From Balamuthia mandrillaris (lineage: Eukaryota > Discosea > Longamoebia > Balamuthiidae), in the NCBI GenBank assembly GCA_031835245.1, contig JAVKOQ010000029.1, positions 62,001 through 126,000 on the forward strand: 64,000 nucleotides of DNA, read 5' to 3'. Of this stretch, positions 56,329 to 64,000 are shown piece by piece. The notes below the pieces were generated by a model. That model was not told the origin of the DNA. It was given only the letters and a program-made list of their open reading frames with translations, and made no database searches. Each line of letters begins with the position of its first letter. Position 1 is the first letter of the stretch. Made by a program: the position numbers and the translations under genes.

Positions 56329-57474
56329 CCTCTCTCTGTTCCTCTCTCTGTTCGTATTCTAACTTGGGCTTGCAGATACCAATATTTGTGAAACTATTAT
56401 TGGCTTTACCAAGGGACCCGAGTTTCGCCGCCGTCTTGAGGCTGAACAAAGTTAGTCTCTCTCTCTCTCTCTCTCTCTCTCTTCACTATTTTCACAAATG
56501 CTCACGTTCCTCTTTAAGGTTTGTTGGCGGGGCTAGACGACAGCCTCGACTACATAGAAGAATGCATCGACAAGAAAGAACCTTTCCTGAAGGTGCTCAG
56601 GTTGCTAGTACTGCAGTGCCTCACCAACGGCATCAAAGCAAAACAATTTGAATATATTAAAAACGAAGTCCTTCAAACCTACGGCTACGAATACCTTTTC
56701 ACCCTAAAGTACAACTTCATCTCTTCTCTCTTTGCTACTATAAATAGCTAACATAACAACCAAAGCAATTTGGAAAAGCTGGGCTTGCTCAAAGGACTAG
56801 AAGGAAAGAGCACGTTTGGTATTGTACGGAAAGTATTCAACCTCATTGTGGAAGATATTGACGAGAAGCAACCGACTGACATCGCTTACGTCTATTCTGG
56901 GTATTTCTCTCTTCTTCTTTATTCATCATCGTCTCCTTAGGCTTCATTATGACAACGAGTTTTCTCGTTCACTCACTACAAATCCGAAACATAGCTATGC
57001 CCCATTAAGTGTCCGCTTGGTGCAACACGCCATGCAGCCCGGCGGTTGGCGGTCTATAGAAGAAGTATTACGAGCGCTGCCCGGTCCCACCTTTGAGAAA
57101 GAACAACAGCTGCCAGCTGGCGTAATTGACGATGGTGCCTCATCTCATTTCCATTTTTTTCCGCTTCTTGTTCTTATGGTGTAACTCCTTATTAAAAACA
57201 AAAGCGGGACGAGGACCACGACAAAACAAAGTGGTGTTGGTGGTGTTTTTGGGAGGCGTTACCTTCACAGAGATAGCTGCCCTCCGATTCCTTAGCCAAC
57301 AAGACGGTGCGTGCTTGCTTTTTTTTTTCCGAACAAAAACAAATGAGACTAACCATGTTTTTTTTTTAAAAAAAAAACAATGCAGAGAATACGGACTATG
57401 TGGTGGCGACCACGAAGCTGATCAACGGAGATTCTCTTTTAGAGTCTGTGTTCAGCTTTCCCGATCAACTTTAA
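54748..57474 (+). CDS. VPS33: Sec1/Munc18-family VPS33 (HOPS/CORVET core), 12 exons
   Basis: Exons: 54748-54840, 54906-55069, 55179-55413, 55542-55646, 55714-56094, 56164-56254, 56376-56450, 56519-56708, 56766-56900, 56995-57134, 57205-57306, 57386-57474, giving 599 residues. It follows animal VPS33A along its whole length: [107 protein letters not shown] and [22 protein letters not shown]33 binds SNAREs and VPS16 in late-endosome/lysosome tethering. Exon 2 start was chosen by homology length (an in-frame earlier acceptor exists). Introns 6 and 7 hold CT arrays. Confidence 0.93.
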
Positions 57475-57531
57475 TCAAATTTATACATGATCCCGTAACC
57501 ATTCCCACAAAGAGAGAGAGAGAGAAGAATG

Positions 57532-59045
57532 CTAGCTGGCTGCATAGTGATAGAGCCTTGTGAGAGTAGGAGGACTGATTTCTCTTCGACAGTGAGGACA
57601 CTCCGCCTTATTAACATTTGATGTTGAGCAAGAAGAAGAGTGAAAGGAGGAGAGGCGAAAGAAGAACGAATGAAAGAGAAAGAGAGAGAGACGAGCAGAG
57701 AAGTGTACCTTCACTTTGCAAGCTTCATGTATGCAGGTCCAGCAGAAAAGATGGCCACAAGGTGTGGCGGTTGTGTGCTGCCTCGGCCCCAAACAAAGCG
57801 TGCATTGCCGCGAGCTATCTTCCGCGTCCTCTTTCTCCTCTTCCTCTTGTTGTTGTTCCTGTTGTTTCTGCTGCTGTTGGTCCTGAATGGCGCGGTGCTT
57901 GTTGGCCTGCTCATTGAGCCAGAGCCCCGAACGAACGGCCAGTTGAATGTAGATGAGTATGCCCAGCAGCCAATAGCGTGGCCGTCCTTGCTCCATTCTA
58001 CGATTGAACACCTTTTTGATGGTTTGCGGTTCTGTTTAGGAAACGTTCGGAAGGAAAAGAGGAGAGGAATACTTACGTATCTGATGTTGGCGACTCGCTT
58101 TGATACGTGATAGTATGTTCCTATAGGAGAGAGGCCAGCATGAGTGAGCAGAGGGAATGCGGGTCGAATCAAACAAACAGCAATCTCACCGAACAAATAG
58201 AATAGGCCCAAGTGAGATTGTTTGAGCAGCTTGACAGCGTTTTGCAGTTGGGGCAGGTATGTCAGCAGGAAGCTGGATGTCTCCTCGCTGAACCGATAGT
58301 CATCGAGCCATCGTTTGGTCTCCCGGTATTTCTCCTTCCATGACGCCAATGGAGAACGGTCTGATAGTGTGGCGGGCAAGCATTCTTTAGCAAAGCCAAG
58401 AAGAAGAAGAAGAAGAAGAAGAAGAAGAAGAAGAAGAAGAAGAAGAAGAAGAAGAAGAAGAAGAAGAAGAAGAAGCAGAAGAAGAACAAGAAGGCAAGAA
58501 AGCAAGAACAGCAGCAACAACAAACAACCTGGAGAGCTTGAGCCAAGCCGTTGCGGAGGGAAGAAGGAGCGCTGGAAGCGAGGCCGGCTCATGATGGTGA
58601 GCCTAGCCACCGCCTTGCGGTAGGCATAGGGCACCACGATGGCGCAAAACAAAAGAAAGGTGCGGGCAAGGGGCGTGGCCGGCAGGTTGCTCCCCTCTCT
58701 CACCTGCACAATGTCGCAGTACTCCTCCCCCAAGGTTTGCGCCCCGAGCCAGGTGCTGAGGCCGTAGTAGAGCACGTTGGCGAGGAGCCTCATTTCCTGC
58801 TTGTTGTACTCGGTCCAGCGGGGTCCCATCACGCGCAGCAGCACCTCCATGCCTTCGGAGAAGAGCAGGTTCTTGTAGAAACTGTCCTTCTTGGCCGCCC
58901 GGATGATGTCCGGCTGCGCTGCCTCTGGGAAGAGCAGGAAGTTGCGAACCGCTCTGGTCCTGCTAGTACTAGCGGCGGTGGCGGTGGTGTTACCACTGGA
59001 AGGAGTGGAGGAAGAGGAAGAGGAGGAGGAGGAGGTCGAGGCCAT
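57532..59045 (-). CDS. PEX10: Peroxin-10 RING E3 ligase, 5 exons
   Basis: Exons (high to low): 59045-58529, 58384-58190, 58120-58077, 58011-57709, 57606-57532, giving 377 residues. A Ser-rich N-terminus leads into [41 protein letters not shown] and [21 protein letters not shown], the membrane-embedded region of PEX10. The RING finger is [24 protein letters not shown] and AECPHCRRE, spread over exons 4-5. It ubiquitinates the import receptor PEX5 at the peroxisome with PEX2 and PEX12. Intron 1 contains an AAG array (58398-58474). The gene ends 57 bp from the VPS33 stop. Confidence 0.9.
58398..58474. repeat. (AAG)n array in PEX10 intron 1
   Basis: 77 bp of perfect AAG units on the plus strand, CTT on the coding strand of PEX10. 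It keeps the frame open through the intron (poly-Leu, 'LLLLL'), so a continuous frame here must not be read as protein. Confidence 0.95.
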
Positions 59046-59301
59046 TGTCTTAGGGGCACCAGGCAGGCCGGCAGGAGAGGCGTGAGAAGTCTTGCGCTCT
59101 GCTCTTCTTTTCGCTTCTTTAGGAACTGCACACTTTGTGCTATTTTGTTGCTACTTTTGTCCACAATTTATTCCATATTGCAGCTTTTGTGCTACAATCG
59201 TCCACCGTTTGAGCCCATTAAACAGAAAAAGAAAAAGAAAAACAGAAATCGGCGCCAAAGAGTGAGAGAAGGCCCTACTGGGGAGGAGGAGGTGGAAGAG
59301 G
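59046..59301. promoter_or_regulatory. PEX10-AP5B1 divergent interval
   Basis: 256 bp separating two start codons on opposite strands. No specific motif is recognised. Confidence 0.3.
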
Positions 59302-62300
59302 ATGGAAAGTGGAGGTGGAGGGGTCTACGTGCATGCGCCTGCAGGTGAACAAGAATGGTACACGCTGCTGAGCTCCTTTCGCGAGTCGGCAGAGAAGCGC
59401 CGGGCCGTCATGCGGGAATACACCAAGGAGGCGCTGCTCTCCCACATGCTGGCCGCCATCTGCAAGGACGTGCCCGAGGCCGACCCCACCGTTGCTGCTT
59501 TTTCTTCCGCCGCAGCCACTGCTGGTGGCGGCGGGGGTGCTTCCTTCGTGGAGGATAGCAGCAACACGCTTGTTGCTGAGCTGCGCTACAATTTGCTCGT
59601 CTTTTTGCAGGAGAACGTTCGTTTCTTTATCGAAGGACAAGAGTCAAGGTCCTCTTTCTCCTCCCTTCTTGTTGTTCTTGTCTTATGTTGTATTATGTTG
59701 TTGTTGTTGTTGTCTTATGTTGTTGTCTTATGTTGTCTTATGTTGTTGTTCTTGTGCTTGTGCTTGTGCTTGTGCTTGTGCTTGTGCTTGTGCTTGTGCT
59801 TGTGCTTGTGCTTGTGCTTGTGCCTTGTGCTTGTGCTTGTGCTTGTGCTTGTGCTTGTGCTTGTGCTTGTGCTTGTGCTTGTGCTTGTGCTTGTGCTTGT
59901 GCTTGTTCTTCTTGTTCTTCTTCTTGTTCTTCTTGTTCTTCTTGTTCTTCTCTTGTTCTTCTTCCTTCTTTTCCGTTGCTTACAACAGTTGTTTTGAGCA
60001 CAGGCTAGACATAGTGTTCAACAATCTAAGCAAAATAATATCCTCTTCGAGCACCTCAGCAGCGGCCATGTTCCTCAAAGGGCACGTGCTGGCCACCCTG
60101 ACGACCATTCTTCTGGAGGAGCAGGAGCTGGTGCTGCTGCAACGGCCCACTCTGCTGGAGAGCTTCGTGGAGAGGCTGCTGGAGCTCTCCTCTCGCGTGA
60201 ACGTCTCCGCGGAGCGCCACCTTCGCGCCATGGCCTGCCATTGCTTGGAGGAGCTGGAGCTGGCGCACCCCTGCCTGCTGCAGGGCTACCTGGCTTACTT
60301 CTTCTCCTTTGGTCAGGAGGAGACGACCCATGCTGCTCAAGCCTACAATGACCTCTTTGCCACCACGCTGCTCCACAAGACGGATTCTCTCCTTGTTCAA
60401 CAGCACCAGCACCACCCTTCTTCTTCGTCTTCTTCCTCGTCTTTATCAGCATCAACAACGTCACCACCATCAACAGTGACGGCTGTTAGTTCGCCTTCTT
60501 TAACGTCATCTACAACAATAACAGGCGGATTCCTGCTGCAGAGCAACGCTGACCTCAAGTCGTTTACCATTCCTATCACCATGCACTTAAGTGCTCCTTC
60601 GCTCTCTGCTCTGTCACTAGATCCATCTACCCCCACCAGTAGCAACAGAAAAAATTCACCAAGCAACAAGTTACGCCATAGTGGAGCGATGCCAGAGGCA
60701 TGGCACAAAGAAGCGAGGCGTTGTGTCTCGTTGTTGGTGGACAATGTAACAAGACTAAGCGATTATGCTCTCCTCTCCCTGGCTGCAAAGCTGGTACTCT
60801 TCATCCAACAAACGAAGCTGTCGAAAGACGTCTTCAAGCACCACTTTTTTTGCTTTCTCTACACCGACTCGGCGTTGCTCTTCCATCTCGTCATAATGCT
60901 ATTTCTGTCTCTACCTGATATCTTTGAGCCATCCGATCACTTTCTTCTTCTATCGCGGTTGTTGCACCTTGTTGATGAACCTACAATGTACCTCTTTTCT
61001 ACCTTACTTCTTTATTTGTTCTCCTTAATTCTCTTTGTTTTGCTTTGTTCTTGTGATACTCACGTTAGTTCCTCGACAGACCGATACAAAAGAGGACCCT
61101 GTTTTTGCAGTGGTTACGTACCATGCCTCGCTTGCCTCTTTCAAACTCATCAGATGGAGAGCAACCGGCTGCTCCATTGCTGTACCCTTTCTATTCGCTG
61201 TTCTATCCTTCCGTTTTTGACGAATGGGACATAAAGGAAGCTAAGTTATATCCTTTTTTCTTATCCATGTATTGCTCTATCCGTCTTTTCTTTCTTTCTT
61301 CCCCCCCCCCCTTCTCATCCTTCGTTTTAAACTTCAATCGTTTCGAATCGATTCTTCTTAACCCTACTGATAATACGTTGGCCTTGTGCTCTTGCTTCAA
61401 GACGGGAGTAGCTCCTCCACCAAGGTATTGGAGCTTAATGGATTGCCAGTGTGCAGCTTATGCCTCCTTTACTAACTTTTGTTCCATCATACCATTATAA
61501 CCGTCGCAGATCAATATTAAGCTGTCTGACTTGCCTCCAAGAATTCTGGTACTTTTCTGCGAATGCGAAACCTACTCGCATAGTCTTTCGTGTGTTACAG
61601 CGAATGCTGCTGCAATTTCCAGAGCTGTTTCCCCAACTCTATGAGTATGCTCCTCTTTTTCGTCTTTCGTCTTATAACCCTTATTCTCACTCCTGCCCAG
61701 CTATCTATTGCGGATGATGTTGGAAGCACCAAAATTTCTGCCGAACATAATCGAGTTGGTTGACGCATTGGAGCGGCATCATACTGAAGATAGTGCCTCA
61801 TCTCATCACCACAACCACCAACAAAGAGGAAGCAGGACTGAGAAGAAGACCAAAGAAGGCGCTGTAACCAGACAATCGTTAAGAAGAAAGTCGTCCTCCA
61901 CTCCACCAAAAGGAACCACTTCCAAAGAAAACAAAGCCTTGTCACTGCTCATATCCTTCGAGTCAGTGCTGCGTGATCTTCCAGACCTACATACGCACGA
62001 CCTGTCCAACTATCTGCCTATGATCCAAAGGATAGCAGCAGTGCCAACCATCAACCCTGCAGCTCTTCTGGACCGCATCACTCGCTATCTGAAATACACC
62101 AGGTGGCAAGGAGAGGCTCATCAATGGGTGGTCGGTAACGACATCCTCTCCATCTGTCGCTGCATGCTGCTGCATCATCCTGCTAGACGCATATTCCAGC
62201 CGCTGGGCGACCTTCTCCTCTTCTGCACTCGTCACTTTGACGACGTGGACATACGAGACAGAGCCCACTTTTATTATCAACTTTTGACGCATGTTTCTGC

Positions 62301-63781
62301 TGAAAGCCTCCGAGCCATTTTATCCTCCTCTTCTTCACCCTCGACCGCCTCAAACTCTCCTGTTTTGACAAGCCAAACAAACGGAGTGTCCGCAGCAAAG
62401 GCACAAGGCCCAGCGGCACCTAGCAACGATGTTATAGAATTTGCCACAGGAGAGAAGGATGGTGCCTACGTTTCCTCGCTGAAGCGCTTACCTACGTTCT
62501 TATCGCTTCGTCGTGTTTCTTCTTCACAACGCAGTGCTGCACCGGTCGAAGTGAAGGACAGCTGTAATGAACCACAAAGCGTCAACACCCAACCGAAATT
62601 GCAATCGGATCGAGAGGATCGAGAGGATCTCCTGTCAAGTTATTTCGCGTTTCAAGAACTGGCAACAAAGGAACCTATCATCCAGCTACCGTATGTTTTG
62701 GAATATGCTCTCTCTGCAAAACAGATATCTTCTTCTTCTTCTTCTTCTTCTTCATCTTCTCCTTCGGACACTTCAAGCGATGCTCATTCCTCCTCATCTC
62801 CATCTTCAAATACCATCAACAACATTACCCCCTCTTCAACCAACACAATTCCTGACAAAATATTTGCCCTTGTTCTTTCATTTTCTGAGTCGCCACTTTA
62901 TGAGAACATGCCCGAAGTGCATATCCCCTTCGTTTTACCCTATCCTATGACAAACAAAAACGAAGAAAAAGCAAAAGAGGATCATTGCTCGGCTGCTTCA
63001 GTGTCATTATCAACCACCACAGACGAGGAAGAGAACATGTTCCCTTATCGTCATAACGTTACCATAGCTCTACGACCAAGAGCACCTCTACCAGTTTCAT
63101 TCCAAGTGAAAGCCACCTTTAACGACGAAGAGGGCAACCTTTGCGAGATGGATATGCAACCCATATCTCTGCACCTAGCCGACCTGTTTCTGCCCCTTTC
63201 CTTTCCCGAGTTGCTGGAGGATGTTCCTTCTCAGCAACATCGACTATGGGATCTTCTTTGGGAGAGAGTCCTACTGCCTCCTTCTGCCAGAAAGAACCAT
63301 GGTGCAAACAGAAATGGTCGTTCTAGCAGACAGGACGAATATTCCGACTATTCCTCCTCCGAAGAAGACGAAGAAGCTGAAGACAGCAGCGATGAACAAG
63401 AAGAGTGCGTTTCTTCCTTCTCCTTTTCTTTCATGACTAACACAATAGCACAATAACAGAATGGGGGCACAGTCGGTACGCTTTATCCCGTTGCCGAAAG
63501 AAGAAGTGGTATCTCTCGTAAGCATTCAACTTGGCGCTTTCGTGATCAGACCGACAACTACAACCACACAGGAAGAGGAGGAAAGGAAGGAAAAAGAGAC
63601 AAGCATGAAAGTGGCCATACGGTTAGCTCCGCGTTACCATCTTCTCCTTCGCTTTACCATCCACGAAAGCAGCACACTGGCCTACATTCGCACAGACTAT
63701 TGGCGAATACTCCCATTCTTAGATGGCTTCTTTGATGGCTTGCTTGCAAATCATGCCAACAACACCATCCTCACAAACTAA
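59302..63781 (+). CDS. AP5B1: AP-5 adaptor complex beta subunit, 7 exons
   Basis: Exons: 59302-59648, 59989-60987, 61080-61247, 61377-61424, 61510-61644, 61701-63404, 63460-63781, giving 1,240 residues, longer than the animal protein (under 900) mainly through Ser/Thr/His-rich inserts. Signature stretches against animal AP5B1: RHLRAMACHCLEELELAHPCLLQG, DLFLPLSFPELLEDVPS with HRLWDLLWE, GAFVIRPTTTTTQ, and near the C-terminus STLAYIRTDYWRILPFLDGF. The N-terminal half is helical-repeat-like. AP-5 works in late-endosome retrieval and is absent from many lineages. The join exon 3/4 uses a U12 AT-AC intron. Intron 1 is a TTGTGC array. Other joins are GT-AG. Confidence 0.8.
59751..59906. repeat. (CTTGTG)n array in AP5B1 intron 1
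   Basis: About 155 bp of the hexamer with one interrupted unit near 59820, then TTGTTCTTC units. It is open in several frames and is intronic. Confidence 0.9.
61248..61376 (+). other. U12-type AT-AC intron in AP5B1
   Basis: Starts ATATCCTTTT (exact U12 5' site). Branch site TTCTTAAC is at 61355-61362, one mismatch from TCCTTAAC. It ends GATAATAC about 15 nt after the branch A. The intron is 129 nt, divisible by three and without in-frame stop, so it also reads through as protein. The interior is intron-like (T-rich, C11 run). Confidence 0.8.
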
Positions 63782-63825
63782 ATAGAGAGAAAGAAAGAGC
63801 AAGTTGAATCAACTGTATGTATGTT

Positions 63826-64000
63826 TTACTTCTTACCAAGATTTTGCATCAACTCTGTGATGTAGATTTGGTCCTGGCGATTCTTTGCTTTGCTGCGTAT
63901 CTCTTCGAGAGCGGCTGGGTCCTTCAGGTCCTTGAAGGCCACATCGGCCGCCTCCCTAAAGTACCCTATGCTCATGTACAACTCGATGCGCTCTCCCACC
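63826..64000 (-). CDS. VPS16: C-terminal end of a probable VPS16 (HOPS/CORVET), cut by window edge
   Basis: The last 57 residues are visible: GERIELYMSIGYFREAADVA, then KDPAALEEIRSKAKNRQDQI and ITELMQNLGKK with TAA at 63828-63826. The alpha-solenoid pattern (ERIELYxxIGxxxEAAxxAF, then IRxKA) fits the C-terminus of VPS16, the subunit that binds VPS33. A strong donor-like G|GTAAGA overlaps the last codons, but AP5B1 ends only 44 bp further on, so I prefer the stop. The identification rests on a short stretch. Confidence 0.5.
   Translation of the reverse strand, partial: VGERIELYMSIGYFREAADVAFKDLKDPAALEEIRSKAKNRQDQIYITELMQNLGKK

Noticed and set aside
57711-59045. One 444-residue uninterrupted frame for PEX10
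   Set aside because: It runs through introns kept open by the AAG array (poly-Leu) and ends out of frame with the RING finger; the 5-exon chain fits the family instead.
61248-61376. Reading the AP5B1 frame straight through without an intron
   Set aside because: The segment is T-rich with a C11 run and has complete U12 splice signals; the flanking residues join smoothly when it is removed.

Overview
The window is nuclear DNA of a free-living-type protist with many introns; I cannot name the species. Nearly every gene from 8.4 kb onward is split by short introns (mostly 60-130 nt, GT-AG). I rebuilt exon chains for 18 genes, and each gives one in-frame protein with recognisable family motifs end to end. 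The gene set fits an amoebozoan-like or other early-branching protist: a Rac-type GTPase, DNMT2, an RWP-RK protein, AP-5, a minor-spliceosome protein, peroxisomal PEX10 and a full-length eIF4G. That placement is inference, not proof.

Layout. 0-3.2 kb is repeat-rich: the 3' part of a transposase-like gene with an in-frame stop, A-rich and GATGGC arrays, a 52-bp inverted repeat and a 26-bp perfect palindrome. 4.2-7.7 kb holds two intronless genes in convergent orientation (ABC-F ATPase, EcKinase-like). 8.4-21.6 kb holds a C2-C2-RasGAP protein, MCCC1, tRNA isopentenyltransferase, DNMT2 and Rac. 22.2-35.4 kb holds a Ser/Glu-rich protein with an N-myristoylation-type start, a cytochrome P450, a DsbA-like thiol protein, an OTUD6-N-like small protein, a ZnT6-type transporter, mitochondrial TRAP1/Hsp90 and an RWP-RK protein. 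35.7-46 kb holds eIF4G, RPL17 and a DCN1-like protein. 46-64 kb holds an AF4/FMR2-like protein, RNPC3 (U11/U12-65K), TBL1, VPS33, PEX10, AP-5 beta and the 3' end of a probable VPS16.

How the genes relate. Several neighbours share a process, although nothing here looks like an operon. TRIT1 and DNMT2, tail to tail, modify adjacent tRNA anticodon-loop positions (37 and 38). VPS33, probable VPS16 and AP-5 act in late endosome/lysosome traffic. RNPC3 is a minor-spliceosome protein, and two genes close to it (TBL1, AP5B1) each contain an intron with textbook U12 AT-AC signals.

Most notable sequence-level observations: the two AT-AC introns; an identical 99-bp element in two gene-gene intervals 8 kb apart, with a shared 12-mer upstream of eIF4G; a strong strand bias of CT microsatellites inside introns; a nested inverted repeat before the Ser/Glu-rich gene; and an AF4-like C-terminal domain in a protist. 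I did not find a single, clearly new multi-gene system.
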